From CAMLIZ01 sp036231905 (GTDB lineage: Bacteria > Pseudomonadota > Gammaproteobacteria > Burkholderiales > Burkholderiaceae_C): DNA of 64,000 bases. Of the stretch, positions 17,601 to 26,186 are shown in pieces. The notes beneath the pieces are model-generated. The model made no database searches, had not been told where the DNA came from, and saw only the letters and a program-made list of their open reading frames with translations. How positions within the stretch are numbered: position 1 is the stretch's first letter; every line of letters starts with the position of its first letter. The position numbers were made by a program, and so were the translations under genes. The stretch is from NCBI RefSeq assembly GCF_036231905.1, contig NZ_JAZARE010000003.1, forward strand, positions 580,002 to 644,001. The letters run 5' to 3'.

Positions 17601-20600
17601 GCCCATGTTGGCTGGCTGCTCGGCTTCGGCCTGCTGTGGCTGCTGTCGCCGCTGGCGTTCTGGCTGATGGGCCAGCCGCTGGTGCGCCTGGCGCCCGGCC
17701 GGCCGTTGCCCGGGGCCGACCGGCAGTACCTGCAGGAGCTGGCGCGCGACACGTGGCGCCTGTTCGAGCGCAGCGTGAGCGCGGACCACCACCACCTGCC
17801 GCCGGCCCACCTGCAGTTGGAACCGCGCAGCATGCTGGCGCACCAGACGTCGCCCACCCACATCGGCCTGTACCTGCTGGCCACGGTGAGTGCACACCGC
17901 CTGGGCTTCATCGGCACGGATGAGCTGACCGAGCGCCTGCAGCAGACGTTGGGCACGCTGGAGCGCCTGCCGCGCCACCGGGGCCACTTCCACCAGGCCA
18001 TCGACACCCAGAGCCTGCGCACCCTGGCGCCACCCTACGTGTCCACGGTGGACAGCGGCAACCTGGCGGCCCACCTGTGGGCGGTGGCCCAGGCCTGCCG
18101 CGAGTTCGCCTCCGGCCCGGCCCCGCACGACGCGATGCAGCAGGCGCTGCGCACCGCCGTGCTGCGCCTGCGCCATGCCAGCGACGCCACCCTGCGCAGC
18201 TGGCTGCAGGAGGCGCCGCTGCAGGCGCTGCTGCAGGAGGACCTGTGGGTGGCCTGGCGGCGCGACCCGGCCCGGCTGCGCCGGCTGCTCGACGCGGCGC
18301 AGGCAGTGTGGGCCGAGCGCACCGCGCAGGCCACGCAGGAGCGCCCCGAGCTGCAGCCGCTGGCCGACCTGCTGCGCCAGCTCGACAGCCTGCTGCGCGA
18401 CCGCGAGGTGGACCGCGACCAGTGGGCCGGTGCGCTGCGCGCCCTGGCCGAGCGCGCCGACATGATCGCCGGCGCCATAGACTTCAGCTTTCTCTACGAC
18501 CCGCAGCGCCGCCTGTTCCATGTGGGCTACCGGCCCGCCGACGCGGCGCTGGAGACCACTTACCACGACCTGCTGGCGTCGGATTCACGCCTGGCGAGCT
18601 ATGTGGCCATCGCCAAGGGCGACGTGCCGCGCCGCCACTGGAGCGTGCTCGCACGCCCCTTCATCGGCGTGCGCGCCCGGCCCACGCTGCGCTCCTGGTC
18701 GGGCTCGATGTTCGAGTACCTGATGCCCAGCCTGGTGCTGGACGAGCCCTGCGGCGGCCTGCTCCAGCGTGCGCTGGCGGCCGCGGTGCAGGAGCAACGC
18801 GACTTCGGCCAGGCGCGTGGCCTGCCCTGGGGCGTGTCCGAAAGCGCCTATTTCGCGCAGGACACCACGCTGGCCTTCCAGCAGGCACGCTTCGGCGTGC
18901 CGCGCCTGGCGCTGCGCCGCACGCCGGTGGGAGACAAGGTGGTGGCGCCGCATGCCAGCGTGCTGGCCGCGATGGTGGACACGGCTGCGGCGGTGAGCAA
19001 CCTCAAGCGCCTGGAACGCCTGGGCACGCGCGGGCTGTGCGGCTTTGTCGATGCGATCGACTTCACCGCCAGCCGGCGCGGCGACGAAGGCCAGCCGCAG
19101 GTGGTGCCCACCTTCCTGGCGCACCACCAGGGCATGAGCCTGGCCGCGTTGTGCAACGTGCTGCACGGCAACGCGGTGCGCGGCTGGTTCATGCGCGCGC
19201 CGCTGGCGCAGTCGCATGCGGCCTTGCTGCAGGAGCGCCTGCCGCGCGAGATCGTGTTCCAGGCCGGCCAGGTGCGCCAGCGTGCAGCCCAGCCGGCGCA
19301 GGCGCCTGCGCAGTCGTCGGCCCGGGTGATCGACCCGTCGCTGGCCCCGCTGGACGGCGTGCCCACCCAGCTGCTCGGCAACGGCTCCTACAGCGTCACG
19401 CTGAGGCCCGGCGGCGCGGGCGCCAGCTGCTGGCGCGGGCACGCGGTGAGCCGCTCGCGCGACGATGCGCTGCGCGACGCCCATGGCCACTGGCTGATGC
19501 TGCGCCGGGCCGACGACGTGGAATTCCATTCGCTGAGCCGCGCGCCCAATCCGCGCCCGGACGCGCTGTACACCACCCGATTCTTCAACGACCGGGTGGA
19601 GTTCGACGCCGAGTGCGACGACTGGGAATCCAAGGTCACGGTCTGGGTGAGCGCCGACGACGACGTGGAGTTCCGCCGCGTCATGCTGCACAACCTGGCC
19701 GACACGGACACCGAGTTCGAGCTGCTCAGCTGGTTCGAGGTGGTGCTGGGGTCGCAGGGCGCGGAAGCCGCGCACCCGGCCTTTGCGGGCCTCTTCGTGC
19801 AAGCCCATGCGGCCGGTGAACACGGCGTGCTGCTGGAGCGCCGCCCGCGTGCCGCCGGCGAAACACCGGTGTGGGGCGCGCACTTCCTGGCCACCTGCGA
19901 CGTGCCGCCGGCGGCGCTGCGCATCACCTGCGACCGGGCGCGCCTGCTGCCGCGCCTGGGCCAGGTGTCGCAGGCGCGGCCCGGGCCGTCGCAGCAGCCG
20001 CGTGCTGATGGGCAGCTGGACACCGGGCTGGACCCGGTGGCCTCGCTCGCGGTGCGCCTGGTGGTGCCGGCGCAGGCGCGTGTCAGCCTCACCTTCGCCA
20101 CCGCAGCCGGCGACGACGCGGCCAGCCTGCGCGCGCTGATGGACAAGTACAGCCAGGACGCCCACCTGCAACGGGCGCGCCGCATGTCGGCCACCCTCAC
20201 CCGCATCCGCCATCGCGAGCTGGACATCGCGCCGGACGACCTGCATGCCATCCAGGACCTCACCAGCCTGATGCTCCACACCCCGTCGCGGCCGCGGCCG
20301 GCGCCCGCGCAGGCGCTGGACAAGCGCGTGCTGTCGCGCTTCGGCATCTCGGGCGACAAGCCGATCATGATGGTGCGGGTGAATGCCGCCCAGGGCGTGC
20401 CGCTGGTGCACACCCTGCTGGCCGCGCAGCGCCTGTGGGCCGGTGCCGGCCTGGCCTGCGACCTGGTGGTGGTCAACGGCGAGCCGGCGGCCACCCTGGC
20501 GCCCTTGCAGGAGCACATCTCGGCGCTGCACCAGGCACTCGGCAGCTCCACGCGCGAACAGACCGACCCGGGCGGCGTGCATGTGCTGCGGCTGCAGGAG

Positions 20601-23240
20601 ATCGACGCGGCGGAAATCGCGGCGCTGCAGGCCTATGCCCGCATCGACCTGCTCGCCGATGGCCGGCCGCTGAACCGGCTGCTGGCGCAGGTGCTGGCGC
20701 AGCACCGGCCGGCCTCGCGCGCGGTGGCGGCGGCCGCCCAGGGCGACGATGCCCGCCCCCTGCCGGACCGGCGCCAGCGCGCCGCCATCGCGGAGGCACC
20801 CTGGGCCCATGAGCCGGCGCCCAGCCAGTTCCTGGCGCAGGGCGCCGAGTTCGAGATCCGGCTGGACAGCCAGCGCGTCACACCGCGGCCATGGGCCAAT
20901 GTGCTGGCCAACCCGGACTTCGGCTGCCTGCTCACCGAAAGCGGCGGCGGCTTCACCTGGGCCCGCAACAGCCGCATGAACCAGCTCACCGGCTGGAGCA
21001 ACGACGCGCTGCTGGACCCGGCCAGCGAACACTTCCTTCTGCAGGACGCCGGCACCCGCGAAACCTGGGGCCTGCTGCCCACGCTGGAACGCAACGGCCT
21101 GCAGGGCTATCGCGTCACCCACACCCAGGGCGAGAGCCGCTTCAGCCATGAACGCGGCGCACTCGCGGTGGACGTGCGGGTGGCGGTGCATCCGCAGGCG
21201 AGTGCCAAGGTGCTGCAGCTGCAGCTGCGCAACACCGGCGATCAGCCCCGCATGCTGCGCCTGGTGGGCATGGTGGAGTGGGTGCTGGGCGCGCAGCGTG
21301 CCGACCGCTGGACCGTGGCCACCGAGTTCGTGCCGGAACTGCAGGCGGTGCTGGCACGCCAGCTGGAGCACCAGGGCGGCTTCGGCGGTGGCACCGCCTT
21401 CCTCATGCTGTGCGGGCCGCGCGCCACGCAGTGGACCTGCGCGCGCGAGGAGTTCTTCGATGCGCTGGGCCGCCTGCGCGTGCCCCGCGCGTTGGGCGGC
21501 GCCGCCGGGCTGGGGCTGGACCCCTGTGGTGCGCTCGACGCCACGCTGGTGCTGCCGGCAGGGGGCGAAGTGAACTGCAGCTGGGTGCTGGGCTGGGGCG
21601 ACACGCGCGAGGCGGCGCTGGACCTGGCCGAGCGCCTGCAGGTCGATGGCGCGGCTGCGGCCGTGCCCGATGCCGCCGCCGCGGCCTGGCAGCAGCGGCT
21701 GGGCACGGTGAGCGTGCGCACGCCGGATCCCCTGTTCGATGCGCTGGTCAACCATTGGCTGCCCTACCAGGCCACGGCCTGCCGGCTGTGGGGGCGCAGC
21801 GGCTTCTACCAGGCCGGCGGCGCCATCGGGTTCCGCGACCAGCTGCAGGATGCGATGGGGCTGGCCCATGCGGCCCCCCAGCAGCTGCGTGACCAGCTGC
21901 TGCTGCATGCCTCGCGCCAGTTCCCGGAAGGCGATGTGCAGCATTGGTGGCACCCACCCACCGGTGCCGGCGTGCGCACCCGCATGAGCGACGACCTGCT
22001 CTGGCTGCCCCTTGCCATCCAGCACTACCTGCAGCTCACCGGCGACGAGGCCGTGCTGGAGACGCCGCTGCCCTTCATCGAAGGCCAGCCGGTGCCCGAC
22101 GGGCAGGACGAGCTCTACGCCACACCCAGCGTCAGCCGGCGCAGCGCCACGCTGTACGAACATGCGGCGCTGGCGATCGACCGGGCGCTGAAGTTCGGCG
22201 CCCATGGCCTGCCGCTGATGGGCAGCGGCGACTGGAACGACGGCATGAACCGGGTGGGCCACCAGGGCCGTGGCGAGTCGGTGTGGCTGGGCTGGTTCCT
22301 GCTGGTGCTGCTGCGCGACTGGCTGCCGCGCGCCCAGGCACGCGCCGACGAGCCGCGCGCCCGCCGGTGGGCCGAGGCCCGGCAGGCGTTGCAAGCCGCG
22401 ATGCAGCAGCACGGCTGGGACGGCCGCTGGTACCGCCGTGCCTACTTCGACAACGGCCATCCGCTGGGCTCGCACCTTAATGCCGAATGCCAGATCGACC
22501 TGATCGCGCAGGCCTGGGCGGTGTTTGCCTCGCCGCCGGGCGATGCGCGGGCCCGCGAGGCCATGGCCAGCGCCGACAGCCGCCTGGTGGACCGGCGCAC
22601 CGGTGTCATCCAGCTGCTGCACCCGCCGCTGCAGTGGCAGGCGGACGACGCCGGCTACATCCAGGCCTATCCGCCGGGCGTGCGTGAAAACGGCGGCCAG
22701 TACTCGCATGCCGCCGTGTGGGCCCTGATGGCCCAGGCGGAGCTGGGCAACGCCGAGCTCGCCTGGGAGTACTTCACCCTGCTGAGCCCGGCCCACCGCA
22801 GCCGCGGCGCCGCCGCCCAGCGCCGCTACCGGCTGGAACCCTATGTGATGCCGGGCGACGTGTACTCGCAAGCCCCCTACGAGGGCCGCGGCGGCTGGAG
22901 CTGGTACACCGGCTCGGCCGCCTGGCTGTACCGTGCCGCGCTGGAGTCCCTGCTCGGCCTTGTGTTGCGCGCCGACAAGCTGTGCTTCTCGCCCTGCCTG
23001 CCGCCGCACTGGCCCGAAGCCGAGCTCACGCTCAGGCTGTACGAGGGCCACCCGCTGCGGGTGTTGCTGCGTGCGCCGGGCGCGGCCCAGGAGCTGCCCG
23101 CGAACGCGCGCCGCGTGGCGGTGGGCGAATGGGTGGCGCCGCACACGCTGGCACCGGACACGCTGCTGGTGGTGGACGTTCCGTCGCCGCGCAGGCCGCC
23201 GCAGGCGCACAGCAGCGAGCCCGCGGCGGCGGAGGCGTAG
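14649..23240 (+). CDS. ndvB: Cyclic beta-1,2-glucan synthase (NdvB type)
   Basis: Giant inner-membrane enzyme, 2863 aa, the usual size of NdvB/Cgs, which makes periplasmic cyclic glucans from UDP-glucose. An N-terminal cytosolic region precedes a hydrophobic pair near 410-480. The GT84 glycosyltransferase domain has TLDSDTQLP (D653/D655, a DxD) and RHRWTRGDWQLLP (about 800), then more membrane helices. A glycoamylase-like middle follows, containing FLAHHQGMSLAALCNVLHG. The C-terminal GH94 phosphorylase domain has SGDWNDGMNRVGHQGRGES (D2528 to M2533, with D2531 the likely catalytic acid) and YTGSAAWLYR. It starts 4 nt after the small gene without its own ribosome site, so coupling is likely. 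Product linkage is inferred from the family. Expected role: osmoprotection and host or surface interaction. Confidence 0.93.
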   Translation: MARPQTGESASALSPSRTPVFAPAARGLAALRSEARAFLTSAGAVPQPVRAALFGREGFHQHGISLAMGQPVERRRGRRRPRTPPFFPRLLDNLQALARARAYLERVDREGDALSPAAEWLLDNFHLIEAQAPEIRSALPAHYYAHLPKLRGEPLAGLPRIYGIAWAFVAHTDSNFDPQLLAHFLQAYQAVDTLTLGELWALPTTLRVVLMENLARLAETVASNKAAREAATWCCDHPDRTTEAELDALFARAQRRGVQLAFLAQMSQRVHGPNPGDAAQWQGWLAAHVPDATAHLAAAQAEQAANNVSVSHAVNALRSMANFDWGALVNAVSPVLQRLRTAPSFRESSELTRDQCTHAIERLAQQAGVAELEVAERALALAEESDATRRLGPAHYLIGAGRAQLAAALGQAPSRPWHSPRWRWAVYSGALVLGTIGLVNAALAGQALVPWAELLSVILLAVPASECAVALVHRLAAETMPVQRLPRLALEGGLQEEHRTLVVIPCMLDNSEAIARQAQWLEECFLANPERHCQFALLSDWLDAPQRQAANDALLLDAARAAVQALNLRHGGQAVVGEGEEGTAGEHAPARFLLLHRERSWSDSEAAWIGWERKRGKLEQLVSHLAGAAPSPFIDLQAESRIAPGTQFVVTLDSDTQLPPGSLRELVAVAAHPLNQPQLAPHSGRVVGGHAVLQPRIAAPIPPRETVTPFGWLHCGGHWGLDAYGNGSSEVYQDLFGEGSFAGKGLIHVRAFHAALRERIPEGRLLSHDLYEGIWARCAHLSDVALFERQPMHPDADAARRHRWTRGDWQLLPFLRAALHGGVGAVNLWKMVDNLRRSLMAPMSVALLWWSFTLEGVAPGRAVLLVFAAYAAGPLLGALASLVPRQRGVALAHLLREGGRDVARALLGGVWQLAALMDQALLRADAIGRAVWRMAVSRRHLLQWTTAAQAESGAPAELPTLLRRHAPACVAAVAWTVLGLLQHDAHVGWLLGFGLLWLLSPLAFWLMGQPLVRLAPGRPLPGADRQYLQELARDTWRLFERSVSADHHHLPPAHLQLEPRSMLAHQTSPTHIGLYLLATVSAHRLGFIGTDELTERLQQTLGTLERLPRHRGHFHQAIDTQSLRTLAPPYVSTVDSGNLAAHLWAVAQACREFASGPAPHDAMQQALRTAVLRLRHASDATLRSWLQEAPLQALLQEDLWVAWRRDPARLRRLLDAAQAVWAERTAQATQERPELQPLADLLRQLDSLLRDREVDRDQWAGALRALAERADMIAGAIDFSFLYDPQRRLFHVGYRPADAALETTYHDLLASDSRLASYVAIAKGDVPRRHWSVLARPFIGVRARPTLRSWSGSMFEYLMPSLVLDEPCGGLLQRALAAAVQEQRDFGQARGLPWGVSESAYFAQDTTLAFQQARFGVPRLALRRTPVGDKVVAPHASVLAAMVDTAAAVSNLKRLERLGTRGLCGFVDAIDFTASRRGDEGQPQVVPTFLAHHQGMSLAALCNVLHGNAVRGWFMRAPLAQSHAALLQERLPREIVFQAGQVRQRAAQPAQAPAQSSARVIDPSLAPLDGVPTQLLGNGSYSVTLRPGGAGASCWRGHAVSRSRDDALRDAHGHWLMLRRADDVEFHSLSRAPNPRPDALYTTRFFNDRVEFDAECDDWESKVTVWVSADDDVEFRRVMLHNLADTDTEFELLSWFEVVLGSQGAEAAHPAFAGLFVQAHAAGEHGVLLERRPRAAGETPVWGAHFLATCDVPPAALRITCDRARLLPRLGQVSQARPGPSQQPRADGQLDTGLDPVASLAVRLVVPAQARVSLTFATAAGDDAASLRALMDKYSQDAHLQRARRMSATLTRIRHRELDIAPDDLHAIQDLTSLMLHTPSRPRPAPAQALDKRVLSRFGISGDKPIMMVRVNAAQGVPLVHTLLAAQRLWAGAGLACDLVVVNGEPAATLAPLQEHISALHQALGSSTREQTDPGGVHVLRLQEIDAAEIAALQAYARIDLLADGRPLNRLLAQVLAQHRPASRAVAAAAQGDDARPLPDRRQRAAIAEAPWAHEPAPSQFLAQGAEFEIRLDSQRVTPRPWANVLANPDFGCLLTESGGGFTWARNSRMNQLTGWSNDALLDPASEHFLLQDAGTRETWGLLPTLERNGLQGYRVTHTQGESRFSHERGALAVDVRVAVHPQASAKVLQLQLRNTGDQPRMLRLVGMVEWVLGAQRADRWTVATEFVPELQAVLARQLEHQGGFGGGTAFLMLCGPRATQWTCAREEFFDALGRLRVPRALGGAAGLGLDPCGALDATLVLPAGGEVNCSWVLGWGDTREAALDLAERLQVDGAAAAVPDAAAAAWQQRLGTVSVRTPDPLFDALVNHWLPYQATACRLWGRSGFYQAGGAIGFRDQLQDAMGLAHAAPQQLRDQLLLHASRQFPEGDVQHWWHPPTGAGVRTRMSDDLLWLPLAIQHYLQLTGDEAVLETPLPFIEGQPVPDGQDELYATPSVSRRSATLYEHAALAIDRALKFGAHGLPLMGSGDWNDGMNRVGHQGRGESVWLGWFLLVLLRDWLPRAQARADEPRARRWAEARQALQAAMQQHGWDGRWYRRAYFDNGHPLGSHLNAECQIDLIAQAWAVFASPPGDARAREAMASADSRLVDRRTGVIQLLHPPLQWQADDAGYIQAYPPGVRENGGQYSHAAVWALMAQAELGNAELAWEYFTLLSPAHRSRGAAAQRRYRLEPYVMPGDVYSQAPYEGRGGWSWYTGSAAWLYRAALESLLGLVLRADKLCFSPCLPPHWPEAELTLRLYEGHPLRVLLRAPGAAQELPANARRVAVGEWVAPHTLAPDTLLVVDVPSPRRPPQAHSSEPAAAEA

Positions 23241-23259
23241 GCGCAGGCCCAGGGGGCGC

Positions 23260-25383
23260 TCAGAACAGCCACTCGCCGGACAGGCGCAGCGTGCGCGGGG
23301 CGCCGGCCAGCACGCCGCCGTAGTTGACGTTCTCCCAGTAGCGCCGGTTGGCGAGGTTCTGCACCTGCAGGCGCCACACGCTCGGCACGCCGGCCACCTG
23401 CACGGCATAACGCACACCGGCGTCCCAGCGGGTGAATGCCGGCACCTTGAGCGAGTTGGCCTGGTCCAGCGCCCGCTCACCGGTGTGCACGAGGCCGCCA
23501 TTCACGCTGAGGCCCGGGAGCGCCGCCACGCGCCAGTCGAGCCAGGCACTGGCCTGCAGCCGCGCCACGTTGGCCGGCCGCTTGCCCTCGCGTGCGTCCC
23601 GCGTGCCCTGCACCCGGGCATCCAGCCAGCTGACGCCCGCCACCGCCTGCAGGCCGCGCGCAAGCTCGCCGTTCAAGGCCAGCTCCAGGCCCTGGTGCCG
23701 CTGGCGGCCCAGTGTCTTGAAGACACCATCGTTCGCATCCACCGCCTGCAAGGGCTTGTCGATGTGGAACAGGGCCAGCGACGCCGACAGCGCAGGCCGC
23801 GGCCTCCACTTCACACCGGTTTCGATCTGCTGGCTGCGGATGGGGTCGAGCCGCTCGCCGCGGTTGCTCGCGGCATTGGGCGCGTAGGCGCCCTGCTCCA
23901 GGCCTTCGGTGTAGCTCGCATAGGCGGTCACGGCCTTGTTCGGCAGCCACACCAGCGCAGCCGAGGGCACCGTGACCTGCGCGCTGTAGTCGCGCTGCGT
24001 GCCGCTGGCGCTGCGGGACTCGGACCGGTACGCGATGGTGCGCAGGCCCGCCAGCACGCGCCAGTGTTCGTTCAACGAGATCGTGTCGCTCGCAAAGAGG
24101 CTGGGCTGGCGGGCGCTGCCCTGGTTCTTGGCCGGTGGGTCGGAGAAGTCGGGCTGCGCGCTGTAGACCGGTGCAAAGATGTTGCCCACCGTGAGGCCGT
24201 CGTTCGGGAACCAGCCGCCGTCCGAAGTCCTGAGCCGGCTGTCGGACACACCGATCACCACATCGTGCTGCACGCCGGCGGCGCGGAGGTGGCCGTTCAG
24301 GTAGGCCTGGGCCGCGACGGTGGTGAAGCGCTGGTCGGGTGAGTAGTAGTAGTCGCCGCTGGTGATGGTGCCGTCGCGAGCCACCTCGTACACGTCCGGA
24401 AAGGCGGCATCGCGCTCGGTGCGGCTGTAGCCCAGCTGCGCGATCAGGTCCCATCGCTGGCCCAGGCCTTGTTCCAGGCGCACGCCGACGTTGGAGGCGT
24501 CGGTGCGGTACTGGCCCCAGGGCTGGCCGAGCAGCGTGCGCGGGTTGAAGCTGTCGGCCGGCACCACCGTGCCATCGCTGCGCGGGCCGATCACTGGCTG
24601 GGCCGCCAGCTTCTTGTGCTGGTGGTCGGCGTCCAGCCGAAGCAGGGTGCCGGGCGCCAGCTGCACATCCAGCGCCAGGCCGGCGGTGGCGCGCGACAGG
24701 TCACCCGCATGCGTGAAGTCGCCTTGCTTTTCGCCGGCCAGGTTGACCCGGTACGCCAGCGTGCCGCTGGCGCCGATGGCCCCGCTGGTGTCCACATGCG
24801 CATAGCGTCCGCCGAAGCAGCGCAGCTCGGCGTCGACGCTGGTGAAGGCGCGGCGCGTGGGCCGCTTGAGGATGTAGTTGACCAACCCGCTGGGCTCGCC
24901 CACGCCGTAGAGGAAGCCGGACAGCCCCTTCAGCACGTCCACGCGCTCCATGTGCTCGAGCGGGATGTCGGCGTAGACGTTGGTCGGCAGGCCGTCGCGG
25001 CGCACGCTGTTGAGCGCGTTCGCCGAGAACCCGCGCACGGCGATGCCGTCGTAGGCCCCGCCGAAGGAGGCCGGCTGCACGCCCGGATCGTTCTTCAGCA
25101 CGTCCTGCACGGTGCGGGCGCGCTGGTTGTCGATCAGCTCCCGGCTGTAGGAGCCGATGGAAAACGGCAGCTCGTGCAGGGGCTGCACACCGAGTGCACC
25201 GGCGTTCACGTCGCGGTTCACATACAGCGTTTCCTTCTTCGCGCTGATGATCACCTGCTCGACCGGCACGGCCTCGTGGTCAGCGCCTGCGGCCTGGGCC
25301 TGCGCGTTGTGGACGCAGGCGATGGCTGCCATCGCGGCCACATGCACCCCGGTGCAGCGAAAGTTCTTCGGGGTCATGCTCAT
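23260..25383 (-). CDS. TonB-dependent siderophore receptor
   Basis: Outer-membrane ferric-chelate importer, 707 aa. A signal peptide (CTGVHVAAMAAIACVHNAQA) is followed by a TonB-box-like VEQVIIS, then a plug domain of siderophore-receptor type: SFGGAYDGIAVRGF, RRDGLPTNVYADIPLEHMER, VDVLKGLSGFLYGVGEPSGL and VNYILKRPT. A 22-strand-type barrel ends in the expected terminal Phe (SGEWLF). ATG 25383 overlaps the stop of the DUF4198 gene (ATGA), and both lie behind the Fur box at 26114-26132. It converges on ndvB with a 19-bp gap. It is the natural uptake partner for the product of the divergent biosynthesis genes. Confidence 0.95.
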   Translation of the reverse strand: MSMTPKNFRCTGVHVAAMAAIACVHNAQAQAAGADHEAVPVEQVIISAKKETLYVNRDVNAGALGVQPLHELPFSIGSYSRELIDNQRARTVQDVLKNDPGVQPASFGGAYDGIAVRGFSANALNSVRRDGLPTNVYADIPLEHMERVDVLKGLSGFLYGVGEPSGLVNYILKRPTRRAFTSVDAELRCFGGRYAHVDTSGAIGASGTLAYRVNLAGEKQGDFTHAGDLSRATAGLALDVQLAPGTLLRLDADHQHKKLAAQPVIGPRSDGTVVPADSFNPRTLLGQPWGQYRTDASNVGVRLEQGLGQRWDLIAQLGYSRTERDAAFPDVYEVARDGTITSGDYYYSPDQRFTTVAAQAYLNGHLRAAGVQHDVVIGVSDSRLRTSDGGWFPNDGLTVGNIFAPVYSAQPDFSDPPAKNQGSARQPSLFASDTISLNEHWRVLAGLRTIAYRSESRSASGTQRDYSAQVTVPSAALVWLPNKAVTAYASYTEGLEQGAYAPNAASNRGERLDPIRSQQIETGVKWRPRPALSASLALFHIDKPLQAVDANDGVFKTLGRQRHQGLELALNGELARGLQAVAGVSWLDARVQGTRDAREGKRPANVARLQASAWLDWRVAALPGLSVNGGLVHTGERALDQANSLKVPAFTRWDAGVRYAVQVAGVPSVWRLQVQNLANRRYWENVNYGGVLAGAPRTLRLSGEWLF

Positions 25384-26087
25384 TCGGCCCGGTACTGCGC
25401 AGGGCGCGGGTTCTCGACCACCAGCCCCTCGGGCTGGGCAAAGCTCAGGGTGGCGCGGTGCACCAGCGTGTCGTAGCGCTGCCCGCTCACCTCCCCGGTG
25501 CGCGGCTCGCGTGTTTCCACCTCCAGCACGTACTCGCCGCGCCAGGGTGTGTCGATGCGCACCCGCCCCTGCGTGTCGATGTCGTGCACCTGGATCCACA
25601 GGCTGGGCGCAATCACCTTCAGCGTGCCCTGCCGCAGCGGCGCGTCGCGGAAGTGGATGGCGAAGAGGTTGGGCTCACCCGCCGGCACGATGTCCAGCGC
25701 CATGGCCGCGGGCGTCGCCTGCAGCGGCCAGGGCGCGCGCCGGCTGTGGTACAGCGTGTGCACACCACCGGGGCTGGATGGGTTGTTGCGGACACCGGTG
25801 GATCGCGCCTGCGCCAGCGCGCCGCCCTCCCCCAGGCCACCCTGCAGCATGAAACCCGTGCCCCGCAGCTGCCACGTCAGCGCCCGTGTCTGCGCGCCGG
25901 CCGTGCGCTCGGCACGCAGCAGCACCAGGTGGTCCAGCTTGCCGGGGCTGCGTTCGTTCAGGCGGATTTCCGGCTCGCCGTACTGCACCTGCATCTCGCC
26001 GCTGCCGGCGGGTGCGATCCAGAGGCTGTGCGCCATCGCCAGCGGGCTGGCCAACGCGCTGACCAGCGCGAGCAATGTGGGTCTCAT
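25380..26087 (-). CDS. Periplasmic DUF4198-like protein of iron-uptake locus
   Basis: 235 aa with a clear signal peptide MRPTLLALVSALASPLAMA and mature start HSLWIAP, as in DUF4198 / NikM-like exported proteins that sit beside TonB receptors. The HDIDTQGRVRIDTPWRGEYV stretch near residue 180 resembles the beta-sandwich of that family. ATG 26087 has GGAG 8 nt upstream; a TTG-initiated extension to 26114 would run into the Fur box and is rejected. It is the first gene of the leftward Fur-controlled transcript and is coupled to the receptor. A role in periplasmic handling of metal or chelate is inferred; the family has no settled biochemical function that I can name. Confidence 0.75.
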   Translation of the reverse strand: MRPTLLALVSALASPLAMAHSLWIAPAGSGEMQVQYGEPEIRLNERSPGKLDHLVLLRAERTAGAQTRALTWQLRGTGFMLQGGLGEGGALAQARSTGVRNNPSSPGGVHTLYHSRRAPWPLQATPAAMALDIVPAGEPNLFAIHFRDAPLRQGTLKVIAPSLWIQVHDIDTQGRVRIDTPWRGEYVLEVETREPRTGEVSGQRYDTLVHRATLSFAQPEGLVVENPRPAQYRAE

Positions 26088-26113
26088 GCGATCTCCATGT
26101 CGTGATAAAGGCA

Positions 26114-26132
26114 AATGCGAATCATTCTCATT
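26114..26132. promoter_or_regulatory. Fur box between divergent iron-uptake operons
   Basis: AATGCGAATCATTCTCATT closely matches the 19-bp Fur consensus (GATAATGATAATCATTATC), including the central AATCATT, and agrees with Fur boxes seen before TonB receptors in Burkholderiales. It lies in the 99-bp gap between the starts at 26087 (minus) and 26187 (plus), so one bound dimer could repress both transcripts under iron-replete conditions. Confidence 0.82.
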
Positions 26133-26186
26133 CTATGTCCTAGCATGCGCCTCCGTCCACAACACCAAGAGCTCAGGGAAGACTCG

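Noticed and set aside
18585..23501. A 1638-codon open frame antisense to ndvB
   Set aside because: It mirrors the third-position GC bias of the sense gene, is rich in Arg/Ala/Gly/Gln/His and has no recognisable domain; the sense frame has full GT84 and GH94 motifs.
26115..26186. A longer start (ATG 26115) for the dioxygenase
   Set aside because: It would place the first codons inside the Fur box and has no ribosome site; ATG 26187 does.
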